From Vallitalea longa (GTDB taxonomy: Bacteria > Bacillota > Clostridia > Lachnospirales > Vallitaleaceae): 64,000 bases of DNA. The DNA lies in the NCBI RefSeq assembly GCF_027923465.1, contig NZ_BRLB01000006.1:124001-188000 (forward strand), in the 5' to 3' direction. Position 1 is the stretch's first letter. Every line of letters begins with the position of its first letter. Below the pieces are notes generated by a model that ran no database searches, was not told where the DNA came from, and worked only from the letters and a program-made list of their open reading frames with translations. The position numbers and the translations under genes are program-made. Positions 35,422 through 44,913 of the stretch are shown piece by piece.

Positions 35422-36250
35422 AGGTAAAAATAAAATCAGAAATACAATATTTTATATAATATTAAGTATCTTTGCATTTGTTCAATTGTTTCCTTTTTAT
35501 CTTAGGATAGTTTATTCTTTACAACCCAAAGATTTTTTACCGGAAATAGGTAAAATATATTTATTACCTGAAGGATTTCATTTTGAAAATTATATTGAAG
35601 CTTGGAAAATGTCAAATCTAGGAGTAGGATATAAAAATAGTTTGATTTATGTAACGATTTTTACTATAGTAAGTGCATTTATTGCAATTTTAGTAGGTTA
35701 TGTGATAGCTAAGAAAAAGTTTAGAGGAAGAAAAATAATATTTATCATGTTACTTTCCACTTTGATGGTACCTGCAGAAGTATTATTAATACCTAATTAT
35801 ATTTTGATACGAGATTTAAATCTATTAAATAAATTAGCGGCACTTATTATACCAGGGTTAGTTAATATTGTAGGAATATTTCTTGCTAAACAATTTTTAG
35901 AGACACTTCCGGATTCAATAATTGAATCTGCATACATAGATGGTGCTAGTGAAATGAAAATTTTCTTTAAGGTTGTGTTACCATTATCAGGACCAGTAAT
36001 AGCTACATATTTTATTATAACGTATACTCAGATGTGGAATGATTATCTTTGGCCAATGATAGTTACTAACAAATCAGAAGTATTTACAGTTCAACTTTGT
36101 ATGATGGGATTTCAGACTAATTTTCAGACAGGATATGATATGATCTTAGAATCTGCAGCATTAATTACGACCTTAGCTCCAATAGTTATTGTTTTCTTAA
36201 TTTTCCAGAAAAAATTCGTTGAAGGAATCAGTATGACAGGAATAAAATAA
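35414..36250 (+). CDS. ABC sugar transporter permease 2 (MalG/UgpE-like)
   Basis: A 278-residue membrane protein overlapping permease 1 by eight bases, with GAGGGGGA as ribosome site inside that gene. Six predicted helices. The EAA loop is ESAYIDGASEMKIFFKVVLPLSGP. The N-terminal LFPFYLRIVYSLQPKDF and the final FVEGISMTGIK are the common ends of MalG-type permeases. Together with permease 1 and the binding protein it should import an oligosaccharide that the following alpha-mannosidase trims in the cytosol. Confidence 0.93.
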   Translation: MSKGKNKIRNTIFYIILSIFAFVQLFPFYLRIVYSLQPKDFLPEIGKIYLLPEGFHFENYIEAWKMSNLGVGYKNSLIYVTIFTIVSAFIAILVGYVIAKKKFRGRKIIFIMLLSTLMVPAEVLLIPNYILIRDLNLLNKLAALIIPGLVNIVGIFLAKQFLETLPDSIIESAYIDGASEMKIFFKVVLPLSGPVIATYFIITYTQMWNDYLWPMIVTNKSEVFTVQLCMMGFQTNFQTGYDMILESAALITTLAPIVIVFLIFQKKFVEGISMTGIK

Positions 36251-36307
36251 AAAATCAGTTTAATTAAATATAAAGTAAAGTTTAATAAGATGGGAGTTAG
36301 TATAATT

Positions 36308-39300
36308 ATGCCATATAATAAAAAGCAGATGTATGTCTATATTCAAAATGTGATTAAAAAAATAAATGAAGTTATGTATATAAAGGTGGCAGAATTAAAT
36401 GCTGTTGCATGGGTTACTAGAGAACCAGTTCCATTTGAAGAACGATGTACTGGAGAAAAGAAACAAATTAATATGGGAGAGACTTGGGGTCAGCTGTGGG
36501 ATTGTGGATGGTTCCATTTTACAGGTAAGGTTCCTAAATCCCAAGCTGGTAAGAAGGTTGTGTTATTGATAGATGTTAATGGTGAGGGTTGTGTTTTTGA
36601 TAGAAAAGGATGTCCTATTAGAGGATTAACAAATATAAGTTCATATTTTGATTATACATTAGGAAAACCTGGTAAGCAGGTTGTCCAATTTTTAGAACAT
36701 GCTGAAGGTGAAGAGAAAATTGATATATGGGTAGAAACAGGTTGCAATGATCTTTTTGGTAGATATAGTAAAAAAGGTACTTTAGAAGAAGCCTGTATTG
36801 CAGTTTGTAACAAACAAATGAGAGCTTTATATTATGATTTTGAAGTATTATATAATTTGATGTTACAGTTGCCAGATAGTGAATCAAGACACATGAGTAT
36901 ACTTTATAAATTAGATGAAGCTGCAAAAATCATGAAAAACTATACAGAAGAAGAAGCAGCTATAGCTAGAAAAATATTAATGAGTGAGTTAAATAAAAAA
37001 GGTGGTGATCCATCATTAACAATTAGTGCTATTGGTCATGCTCACATGGACCTTGCATGGCAATGGCCTATTAGAGAAACTATTAGAAAAGGAGCTAGAA
37101 CTTTTTCAACAGTTTTGGAAATGATGGAACGTTATCCAGATTATATATTTGGAGCGAGTCAGCCTCAACTTTATATATGGATGAAAGAACACTATCCTAG
37201 TTTATATAGAAAAATAAAGGAAAAAATAAAAGAAGGACGTTGGGAAGTACAAGGGGCTATGTGGGTAGAACCAGATACGAATATATCAGGTGGAGAAGCA
37301 TTAGTTAGGCAGGTTCTTTACGGTAAAAGGTTTTTTAGAGAAGAATTCAATAAAGACATGAAAAGCTTATGGCTTCCAGATGTTTTTGGATACACTGCTT
37401 CATTGCCTCAGATATTAAAAAAATCAGGTGTCGATTATTTTATGACAATTAAGTTATCATGGAGTGAAATCAACCAATTCCCTCATCATACGTTTAATTG
37501 GCAAGGTATAGATGGTACAAAAATATTATGTCATATGCCACCAGAAGGTACATATAATAGTTCTGCAAGTCCTCAAGCAATAAAAAAAACAGAATCACAA
37601 TTCTTGGACAAAGGAGTTTCTGATCGTTGCCTTATGTTATTTGGAATAGGAGATGGGGGTGGAGGACCTGGAGCAGAGCATTTAGAGAGACTCAAAAGGG
37701 TTAAGAATCTTAATGGATTATCACCAGTAGTTCAAGAAAGTTCACTAGACTTTTTTAAAAAAATAGATAATGATTCTAATAAGTACAAAACTTGGAATGG
37801 TGAGTTATATCTTGAAAAACATCAGGGAACTTTTACGACTCAAGCAAAAAATAAAAAATATAATAGAAAAATGGAGATAATGTTAAGAGAATTAGAATTT
37901 TCATCCATGTTAGCTCAGTTAAATGCTGATAAGATCTATCCACAAGAGGACATTGAAGAAATATGGAAAGAAGTTTTACTTTATCAATTTCATGATATTT
38001 TACCTGGTTCATCAATTAAGCGGGTTTATGATGAAAGTCTTGACAGATACAAAATACTAATGGATAAAACAGAAGAATTATTAAAACAATCTTTTGCTGC
38101 AATAGTAGATAAAATTAATATTACTGGAATGAATAATCCATATGTTGTATTTAATTCGCTTTCATGGGAACGAAAAGAATGGGTAAAAGTAAATGATGAC
38201 TGGCAATATTTATCAGTTCCCTCAATGGGATATTTAGTAACAGATGAGAAGAAAGTAGAAATTCCTAATGAAAACCTAGTAATTAAAGAAGATCATTTGG
38301 AAAATGAAATGATTAAATTACGATTTAATGCAGATGGAACAATAAAATCAATTTATGATAAAGAATATAAACGAGAGGTCATACAAGAAGAAATGGTAGC
38401 TAATAAGTTAGCTATTTATGATGACCAAGGAGATGCATGGGATTTTGATATTAATTATGATGAAAGACTATGCGATAGTTTTCTGTTAGTTTCAAAAGAA
38501 AATTATGTAGATGGACCACAAGCCGTTATGAAACAAGTATATAAATATGGAGAATCTGAACTAATACAAAAAGTTATTTTAACAAAAGATAGTCGCAGGA
38601 TTGACTTTAGTACTGAAGTTATGTGGGAAGAGCGAAATAAAATGTTAAGAACGTCATTTCCAGTAGATATATATGCTACAGAAGCAATTTGCGATATTCA
38701 GTTTGGTACTATAAAACGTCCGCTGTATAGAAATACAAGTTGGGAGTTAGCGAAATTCGAAATATGTGCTCATAAATGGGTTGATATTTCACAAAGGGAT
38801 TATGGTGTTGCACTAATTAATGATTGTAAGTACGGATATAAAGTATTGGAAAACACTATAGATTTGAATTTATTAAGAAGTACAGAATATCCTGGTATTG
38901 ATGCGGATAGAGGTAGGCATGAATTTACATATTCTTTATATCCTCATAATGGAGATCACGTAGTAGGAGAAGTTGCGAAAAAAGCGTATGAACTTAACAT
39001 TCCTATGAATTATATAAAAGGAAATATCAATGAAGCATTATTGCCAAAAGCTAAATCATTTATTGAGGTTTTAAGTGACAATGTAATTATTGAATCGGTA
39101 AAAAAAGCTGAAGTTGATAATGATCTTATTATCAGATTGTACGAAAACAATAATTCTAGTGTTGATACACAGATAATTTTTAATTTTGATGTGAAATCTG
39201 TAAAAATGGTTGATATGATGGAGGAAAATTCTAGAGAAATATCAATTGAAAAAGGTGTAATTAATCTTAGATTTCAACCATTTGAAATTCATACATTAAA

Positions 39301-39313
39301 GGTTAGTATATAA
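36308..39313 (+). CDS. Alpha-mannosidase, glycoside hydrolase family 38
   Basis: A 1001-residue cytosolic exo-acting alpha-mannosidase. An N-terminal beta domain (to about 215) precedes the catalytic domain: AIGHAHMDLAWQWPIRET with zinc-binding His and Asp near residue 243, VQGAMWVEPDTNISGGE, and SLWLPDVFGYTASLPQIL with the nucleophile Asp358. YQFHDILPGSSI marks the end of the catalytic part. C-terminal beta-sandwich domains fill residues 620-1001. No signal peptide, so it acts on imported oligosaccharides. ATG 36308 is preferred because GGGAG lies 11 bases upstream; ATG 36290 coincides with the start of that site. It is the last gene of the lacI operon, ended by the terminator at 39352. Confidence 0.95.
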   Translation: MPYNKKQMYVYIQNVIKKINEVMYIKVAELNAVAWVTREPVPFEERCTGEKKQINMGETWGQLWDCGWFHFTGKVPKSQAGKKVVLLIDVNGEGCVFDRKGCPIRGLTNISSYFDYTLGKPGKQVVQFLEHAEGEEKIDIWVETGCNDLFGRYSKKGTLEEACIAVCNKQMRALYYDFEVLYNLMLQLPDSESRHMSILYKLDEAAKIMKNYTEEEAAIARKILMSELNKKGGDPSLTISAIGHAHMDLAWQWPIRETIRKGARTFSTVLEMMERYPDYIFGASQPQLYIWMKEHYPSLYRKIKEKIKEGRWEVQGAMWVEPDTNISGGEALVRQVLYGKRFFREEFNKDMKSLWLPDVFGYTASLPQILKKSGVDYFMTIKLSWSEINQFPHHTFNWQGIDGTKILCHMPPEGTYNSSASPQAIKKTESQFLDKGVSDRCLMLFGIGDGGGGPGAEHLERLKRVKNLNGLSPVVQESSLDFFKKIDNDSNKYKTWNGELYLEKHQGTFTTQAKNKKYNRKMEIMLRELEFSSMLAQLNADKIYPQEDIEEIWKEVLLYQFHDILPGSSIKRVYDESLDRYKILMDKTEELLKQSFAAIVDKINITGMNNPYVVFNSLSWERKEWVKVNDDWQYLSVPSMGYLVTDEKKVEIPNENLVIKEDHLENEMIKLRFNADGTIKSIYDKEYKREVIQEEMVANKLAIYDDQGDAWDFDINYDERLCDSFLLVSKENYVDGPQAVMKQVYKYGESELIQKVILTKDSRRIDFSTEVMWEERNKMLRTSFPVDIYATEAICDIQFGTIKRPLYRNTSWELAKFEICAHKWVDISQRDYGVALINDCKYGYKVLENTIDLNLLRSTEYPGIDADRGRHEFTYSLYPHNGDHVVGEVAKKAYELNIPMNYIKGNINEALLPKAKSFIEVLSDNVIIESVKKAEVDNDLIIRLYENNNSSVDTQIIFNFDVKSVKMVDMMEENSREISIEKGVINLRFQPFEIHTLKVSI

Positions 39314-39351
39314 CAAAATACATTAAAATAAAAGTTTGAAAATATAAAAAG

Positions 39352-39379
39352 ATACATGTTAATTGCATGTATTTTTTTA
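39352..39379 (+). terminator. Terminator of the lacI-ABC-mannosidase operon
   Basis: ATACATG (39352-39358) pairs with CATGTAT (39366-39372) and is followed by seven T residues. Confidence 0.75.
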
Positions 39380-39408
39380 TATTACAATGTAATTTTGTTT
39401 TCAAATTA

Positions 39409-39478
39409 TTGACGGGAAGAATTATTTGTGTTATTATTAGAGAAATAATACTCCAAAAAAAATGTAAATGGTGGAGTA
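39409..39478 (+). promoter_or_regulatory. Promoter and inverted-repeat operator of the nanE-rpiR operon
   Basis: TTGACG (39409-39414), 17 bases, TATTAT (39432-39437). TACTCCA (39449-39455) and TGGAGTA (39472-39478) form an inverted repeat 12 bases past the -10 box with 16 bases between arms. RpiR/MurR regulators bind spaced inverted repeats of this kind. The RpiR gene is second in this operon, so autoregulation is likely (inference). Confidence 0.65.
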
Positions 39479-39567
39479 ATTCTTTAAAAAGATTAAACTT
39501 TAGATATATATAAATTTCAAGTATTAAAAATTAAATAGAAATTGCATATTTATGAAGGGAGAAAGGT

Positions 39568-40272
39568 ATGGGGAAAAAGGATATAATAGAAAAGATAAAA
39601 GGCGGTTTAATTGTATCATGCCAGGCATTAGAAGATGAGCCACTCCATAGCTCATTCATTATGAAGAAAATGGCAAAAGCTGCTATGCTAGGTGGAGCGG
39701 TTGCTATAAGAGCTAATGGATATGAAGATATTAAAGAAATTAAAAGTGAGGTAAATTTACCTATAATTGGATTAATTAAAAAGAAATATGATGGTTTTTT
39801 ACCTTATATAACTCCAACTATACAAGAAGTGGATAAAATAGTACAAGCTGGAGCTGATATTGTAGCAATAGATGCAACCAAATTAGAAAAACCTGGTCAA
39901 TTAACAACTGGAGAATTATTTCAACAAATAAAAATCAAGTATCCTAACATATTAATGATGGCTGATATATCTACATATGAAGAAGGAATTAAAGCATATA
40001 AACTTGGGTTTGATTTAGTATCAACCACATTGTCAGGATATACTGATTATAGTACTAAAATTAATGGACCAGATTTTGATTTGATTGAAAGACTTTCAAA
40101 AGATATAGATATTCCTCTTATAGGTGAAGGTAAAATACAGACACCTGAACAGACAGTTATGGCATTGAAATTTGGAGCTTATGCCATTGTAGTAGGTGGT
40201 GCAATAACAAGACCACAAGAAATAACGAAAAGATTTGTATCGTATATTAAAAGGAGTGATGCTTTATTGTAG
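39568..40272 (+). CDS. nanE: N-acetylmannosamine-6-phosphate 2-epimerase
   Basis: A 234-residue TIM-barrel enzyme converting ManNAc-6-phosphate to GlcNAc-6-phosphate. Family motifs: KGGLIVSCQALEDEPLHSS near the N terminus, GGAVAIRANGYEDIKEIK, PIIGLIKKKY, the VAIDAT strand, LMMADISTYEEG with the catalytic region, TTLSGYTDYS and PLIGEGKIQTPEQ. Length matches NanE. A GGGAGAAAGG precedes the ATG. It starts an operon with an RpiR regulator and a ROK kinase, the usual ManNAc route (kinase then epimerase). No sialic acid lyase (NanA) is in the window, so the ManNAc is probably taken up as such or inside an oligosaccharide. Confidence 0.95.
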   Translation: MGKKDIIEKIKGGLIVSCQALEDEPLHSSFIMKKMAKAAMLGGAVAIRANGYEDIKEIKSEVNLPIIGLIKKKYDGFLPYITPTIQEVDKIVQAGADIVAIDATKLEKPGQLTTGELFQQIKIKYPNILMMADISTYEEGIKAYKLGFDLVSTTLSGYTDYSTKINGPDFDLIERLSKDIDIPLIGEGKIQTPEQTVMALKFGAYAIVVGGAITRPQEITKRFVSYIKRSDALL

Positions 40273-41117
40273 AGCAAAGTAGTATTATATTAAAGATTCA
40301 AAGCTGTTATAAATCACTAACCAAATCACAGAAAAAAGTAGCAGATTATGTGCTTAATAATCCACAAGAAGTTATTTACTTTTCGGTTACAGAGTTTGCT
40401 GAAAAATGTAACGCTGGAGAAGCAACAATTATTAGGTTTTGTAGGCATATTGGATTAACTGGGTTTCAAGAGTTTAAGTTAAAGATGGCAAAGGATATAG
40501 TCGAACCAGAAACCAATATCCATGATAAAATTTCCTTTGATGATTCCCTAGATGTATTAGTACAGAAAATTACTAATGAGAATATAGTAGCTGTATCTAA
40601 CACAACAAAAATGATTGATCTAGATGAATTAGAAAAAGCTGTAGAGTTAGTTAAAGATGCAAATAAAATAGTATTTTTTGGAGTAGGAGCCTCGGCATAT
40701 GTAGCACTAGATGCTAATTATAAGTTTATGAGATTAGGGTTAAATACTTCAGTAAATTTGGACCCACATATTCAAGCAATATCTACAGTAAATTTAGGGA
40801 AAAATGATGTAGCTATAGGAATATCTTTTTCAGGAAGTACAAAAGATACAGTTGAAACATGTACTTTAGCAAAAAAAACAGGTTGTAAAATTATTAGTAT
40901 AACTAATTATGCAAGGTCTCCGATTACAGCTGTGTCAGATATTGTATTATTAACATCAGCAAAAGAAACACCTCTAAGAAGTGGGGCTTTGACATCTAAG
41001 ATAGCACAACTTCACACATTAGATATTTTATATACTAGTGTAGCTATTAAGATGAAAGATAAAGGTGTAAAGAGTCTGGATAAAACAGCTAAAGCGGTAT
41101 TAGAAAAAATGTATTAA
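40266..41117 (+). CDS. RpiR/MurR-family regulator with SIS domain, unusual start
   Basis: A regulator of about 283 residues. The N-terminal helix-turn-helix domain reads IQSCYKSLTKSQKKVADYVL, then EVIYFSVTEFAEKCNAGEATIIRFCRHIGLTGFQEFK. A C-terminal SIS domain (about 120-250; VFFGVGASAYVALDANYKF, ISFSGSTKDTVE) senses a phosphosugar, probably ManNAc-6-P or GlcNAc-6-P. The family's conserved N terminus lies upstream of the first ordinary start codon (GTG 40350). In this frame the only candidate that keeps the full domain is ATT 40266, nine bases after GGAG and overlapping the nanE stop. An ATG at 40259 would serve if one T of the CTTT run were absent. So either a rare ATT start or a frameshift; the boundary is uncertain. 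Confidence 0.8.
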   Translation: MVEQSSIILKIQSCYKSLTKSQKKVADYVLNNPQEVIYFSVTEFAEKCNAGEATIIRFCRHIGLTGFQEFKLKMAKDIVEPETNIHDKISFDDSLDVLVQKITNENIVAVSNTTKMIDLDELEKAVELVKDANKIVFFGVGASAYVALDANYKFMRLGLNTSVNLDPHIQAISTVNLGKNDVAIGISFSGSTKDTVETCTLAKKTGCKIISITNYARSPITAVSDIVLLTSAKETPLRSGALTSKIAQLHTLDILYTSVAIKMKDKGVKSLDKTAKAVLEKMY

Positions 41118-41157
41118 TTAATTTAAGCCTAATCAGTGGGGGGATGGAAGGTATAAA

Positions 41158-42039
41158 ATGAAAAAAGTTATTGGTATAGATATTGGTGGAACTAAAATAT
41201 TAGGAGGTTTAATTAATGAAAAAGGGACTTTAATTGAAAGTATTAAAGTTCCAACAAACGCATTATGTGGAAGAGATGCAATAATTAATAGTATTTTTAG
41301 TATCATTAATAAGTTAATGGATAAAGAAGTAAAAGGTATAGGAGTGGGTTCAGCAGGAAGAATTAACTATAATAAGGGGATAGTAGATTATGCAACAGAT
41401 AATCTACCAGGGTGGACTAATCTAAATATTAAAAAAACAGTAGAAACTAAATATAAAATTCCTGTTATAGCGGATAATGATGTTAATACTGCTGTGTTAG
41501 GTGAACATTGGATTGGTAGTGCATTAGGTTACAAAAATATTATAATGATAACTTTAGGAACTGGTGTAGGCGGTGCTGTAATATGTGATAATAAGCTAGT
41601 CAGGGGAAAACACTTTAGTACAGGTGAAATTGGTCACACAGTTATATATCCAGATGGAATAGAATGTAATTGTGGTAAAAAAGGCTGCTTAGAGCAGTAT
41701 GTATCGGGAAATGGAATAACAAAAAGATATAATAAGATGATAGGTGGAAATAAGGTTAATAAGGCAGAAGAAGTTTTCGAGTTATATATTAAAGAAGATA
41801 ATATAGCTAATCTTGTTGTTAATGAAGCCATTAAGACTCTAGCTATAGCAATCAATAATTTAAGAAATATACTTGATCCAGAAATATTTATAATAGGTGG
41901 CGGGTTAATTAATTCAAAAGAAATATGGTGGGATAGTTTTATTTTACAAATTGATAAAGATATAAAAATTAATAGTGCTTTACTTAGTAACAAAGCAACA
42001 ATGTATGGTGCAGCAAAATTAATACTCAAATATTTATAA
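41158..42039 (+). CDS. nanK: ROK-family sugar kinase, probable N-acetylmannosamine kinase
   Basis: A 293-residue ATP-dependent sugar kinase. IGIDIGGTKILGGLI is the phosphate-binding loop. IADNDVNTAVLGEHWIGSA contains the catalytic Asp. TLGTGVGGAVI is the second phosphate motif, and GEIGHTVIYPDGIECNCGKKGCLEQY is the ROK zinc signature (His plus Cys-x-Cys-x4-Cys). Within an operon led by nanE it is most likely NanK, phosphorylating ManNAc to ManNAc-6-P. Glucokinase or N-acetylglucosamine kinase activity cannot be excluded by sequence. GGATGGAAGG precedes the ATG. Confidence 0.85.
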   Translation: MKKVIGIDIGGTKILGGLINEKGTLIESIKVPTNALCGRDAIINSIFSIINKLMDKEVKGIGVGSAGRINYNKGIVDYATDNLPGWTNLNIKKTVETKYKIPVIADNDVNTAVLGEHWIGSALGYKNIIMITLGTGVGGAVICDNKLVRGKHFSTGEIGHTVIYPDGIECNCGKKGCLEQYVSGNGITKRYNKMIGGNKVNKAEEVFELYIKEDNIANLVVNEAIKTLAIAINNLRNILDPEIFIIGGGLINSKEIWWDSFILQIDKDIKINSALLSNKATMYGAAKLILKYL

Positions 42040-42061
42040 TAAAATTGTTAGGAGGATAAAA

Positions 42062-43594
42062 ATGCCACAAAGAATAATGTACATTCCTTTAGATGAACGT
42101 CCGGTGAATGTTGTATATCCTAAGATGATACTTGACATAAGTGATGTTGAGGTTCTATTACCACCAGTTAATATAATGGGAATGAAAAAGAAAAATGCTG
42201 ATATTAGTTTACTTTCTAATTGGATGGAGGCTAACATTAGTGATATAGATTATTTGGTACTATCTATAGATATGTTTATATACGGTGGATTAATACCATC
42301 AAGAATTCATAATAGACCTTATATTCAGTGTATTAATAACCTTAATTTACTAAAGAAGTTTAAGAATATAAATGATAAATTAAAAATATATGCTTTTGAT
42401 ACAATAATGAGAGTTCCATCTTATAATAGTGATGATGAAGAACCAGATTATTATGAATTATATGGAGAAAAAATATTTGAACTGGGAGCTCTAATGGATA
42501 AAATTTCACAAAATATTTCTTCAAACGAGGAAAAACAACAACAAGAGATAATAAAAGAAGAAATACCCAGTGATGCAATGCAAGACTATATTAAAAGAAG
42601 AGAATTAAATAATAAGATTACTAAAGCAGTTATTAATTATGTAGAAGAAGATATTATAGATTTTTTAATTATTCCTATGGATGATTGTTCAGAGTTTGGA
42701 TTTAGCTCAAAAGAGCGAAGAAATATAATGAGTATAATTCGCCAAAAAGGGTTGTTACATAAAATTTACTCCTATCCTGGTGCTGATGAAGTAGGGTGTA
42801 CGTTAGTTACAAGGGCATTTAATAAAATTATAAAATATCAGCCAAGGTTATATATAAGATATTCTTCTGTAGTAGGACCTACATTAATACCTAGATTAGA
42901 GGATAGGAGTGTTCACGAAACAGTAAAATATCAAATAATTGCAGCTGGAGGTATAGTTGTTGATAATTCTTTAGAGTGTGATTTTGTATTAATGGTAAAT
43001 CCACCTTCTTATAATACATTAAGGTTATATGATGGTAATGATTCAATTTTTAAAAGAATTGAATTAAATGATCCATATAGAAATATTAATGAATTTGTCC
43101 TTGCAGTTAAATATTATATTGAAAAAGATATTCCATGTGCTGTAGCAGATGTTGCACAGGTAAATGATGTAGATGATGATATGATGATGCTTCTAAAAAG
43201 TTATCATTTATTAGACAAGTTATTATCATATGCTGGCTGGAATACATCTTCTAATACACTTGGAACAGTAATAGCACATAGCATGGTTACCTCTTATTAT
43301 ATTGTTAATAATAAATTATATGACTCAAATGAAATCAAATCAAAGAAATTTTTATGTCAGAGATATCTTGAAGATTGGGCATATCAGCATTATGTGAGAA
43401 AGGACATAATTGATATGTTAGAAGATATGCAAATTTCATATTTTAATCTAGAGGATAAATTAGATTATGTATGTGACACAATTAAAGATAAATTATATGA
43501 TTTCCAAAACAAAAACCTTATGGGGTTAAAATTTGATTTTGATGTTAATATTCCTTGGAATAGATTGTATGAAATTGGAATTACTTTTAAATGA
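42062..43594 (+). CDS. DUF4127 family protein
   Basis: A 510-residue cytosolic protein of the DUF4127 family, function unknown. Hallmarks are MYIPLDERPVNVVYP at the N terminus, LVLSIDMFIYGGLIPSRIH, FDTIMRVPSYNSDDEEPDYYELYG, and IIPMDDCSEFGFSSKERR followed by the YPGADEVGCTLVTRA segment. The conserved Asp, Arg, Asp and Glu residues give it the look of an enzyme. AGGAGG precedes the ATG, 22 bases after the kinase stop. Its place in the ManNAc operon suggests action on a sugar or glycan intermediate (inference). Confidence 0.85.
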   Translation: MPQRIMYIPLDERPVNVVYPKMILDISDVEVLLPPVNIMGMKKKNADISLLSNWMEANISDIDYLVLSIDMFIYGGLIPSRIHNRPYIQCINNLNLLKKFKNINDKLKIYAFDTIMRVPSYNSDDEEPDYYELYGEKIFELGALMDKISQNISSNEEKQQQEIIKEEIPSDAMQDYIKRRELNNKITKAVINYVEEDIIDFLIIPMDDCSEFGFSSKERRNIMSIIRQKGLLHKIYSYPGADEVGCTLVTRAFNKIIKYQPRLYIRYSSVVGPTLIPRLEDRSVHETVKYQIIAAGGIVVDNSLECDFVLMVNPPSYNTLRLYDGNDSIFKRIELNDPYRNINEFVLAVKYYIEKDIPCAVADVAQVNDVDDDMMMLLKSYHLLDKLLSYAGWNTSSNTLGTVIAHSMVTSYYIVNNKLYDSNEIKSKKFLCQRYLEDWAYQHYVRKDIIDMLEDMQISYFNLEDKLDYVCDTIKDKLYDFQNKNLMGLKFDFDVNIPWNRLYEIGITFK

Positions 43595-43704
43595 TTTATA
43601 GTTCTAATACATAATATTGATTCCATGGAGGTGAAAAACAAAATAATAAAGAGGATTATTATTAGAAAAGTATAAAGTTTGTAGGTAAATTGGAGGTTAG
43701 TAGA

Positions 43705-44883
43705 ATGAAAAAAATTGTTTTAATTATGATTTGTATGATATTAACAATTTCAACAAATGTTCCTATTCATGCTTATAGTGTTGATGATTGTATTGAACCA
43801 ATACCAGTAGCAGAGAAATTAACAACATATACATCTTTTAGTCAAACAGGAGATTCTTTAATATTTGTTGATATGCCAGAGGTATTAATGCCATTTATGA
43901 CTAATCAACCTGATAATGGAACTTTTAAGGGAACATGGGCGAGCTATAGGGAGGAGGTCAATGGTAGATTTAGATTGATGTATTACCATCAAAACCATGG
44001 TAATAAAGATTTATATTATAGTATAGCATTATCCAATACTACTAATCATACCATAAAAATTTTTTGGAATAGAATTGGTGTTGGAGAAGATTTAGATGCT
44101 GCTAAGTGTGGTAGCCAAATAACAAAAGATTGGTTGAGTAAAAGTACAAATGATATTTTCTGGGGTAATATACCTGCTGGAAAAACAAAATATTTTACAA
44201 TAAGAAAGGTAAATGATAAATATACTGGTGAAGCTATAATAGATTTTAATATTACTGATATGAATGGAAATAGTGATACTGCAAAAGTTACAACTGTTAT
44301 TTCTGATAATTATCCTAATAACGATCCTAGTAACGGAATTGATAATGCATCTATTTTATCTATACCTATTTTACCTTGGGTAACCAATTATAAAGGGGAT
44401 ATTGTAGGGATAACTAGAGGAAAATGGAACTCTAATACAAGAGAATCCACTATAAATTATAATGGAACTACAGGAAATAGATATATTAATCTTGGTAATG
44501 ATCCAAGATGGGGAAGTGAATATAACTATTTAGCAGGAGAAAAAGAGGTAGGCTATAGTAGTGTAGATAATAAACAGGTTGAGAACTACGGTAATTATGG
44601 TATTGATTATAAGTTGAAAATAAATCTAAGTAATCCTTGGTCTGGTTATTCTAAAATTGATATGATTTTTACAGATCCTGTACACGAAGCTAATCTTAAT
44701 TGGTTTTATGCTTATTTTGTTGGTAAAATTGGTAATCAAATTAAAGTTTCACCTAGATGGGTAAATTCAAGAAATAGAGGATACGTATTTTCTAAGTGTA
44801 ATCCTAGCACTTATTATTTAGAAACTCAAATAGTACCAGGTAGTGATCATCCAATGCAAATACTGTTTTGTTCAGATAACTAA
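43705..44883 (+). CDS. Secreted protein of unknown function in the ManNAc operon
   Basis: A 392-residue exported protein with signal peptide MKKIVLIMICMILTISTNVP...HAYS (cleavage near residue 23). The mature part looks all-beta and is rich in Asn, Tyr, Trp and Gly. About residues 60-190 (LIFVDMPEVLMPFMTNQ...YYHQNHGNKDLYYSIALSNTTNHTIKIFWNRIGVGED) resemble a carbohydrate-binding or copper-amine-oxidase-N type beta fold only loosely. No catalytic motif is recognised. ATG 43705 has TTGGAGG upstream; an ATG at 43690 does not. Sitting directly before an ABC binding-protein gene, it may capture or present the glycan at the surface (inference). Confidence 0.7.
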   Translation: MKKIVLIMICMILTISTNVPIHAYSVDDCIEPIPVAEKLTTYTSFSQTGDSLIFVDMPEVLMPFMTNQPDNGTFKGTWASYREEVNGRFRLMYYHQNHGNKDLYYSIALSNTTNHTIKIFWNRIGVGEDLDAAKCGSQITKDWLSKSTNDIFWGNIPAGKTKYFTIRKVNDKYTGEAIIDFNITDMNGNSDTAKVTTVISDNYPNNDPSNGIDNASILSIPILPWVTNYKGDIVGITRGKWNSNTRESTINYNGTTGNRYINLGNDPRWGSEYNYLAGEKEVGYSSVDNKQVENYGNYGIDYKLKINLSNPWSGYSKIDMIFTDPVHEANLNWFYAYFVGKIGNQIKVSPRWVNSRNRGYVFSKCNPSTYYLETQIVPGSDHPMQILFCSDN

Positions 44884-44913
44884 ATTGTAATTATAAAATG
44901 GAGGTTAGATTGT

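Noticed and set aside
41634-42029. 131-residue minus-strand open frame across the ROK kinase
   Set aside because: Antisense to a gene with full family motifs; no start signals.
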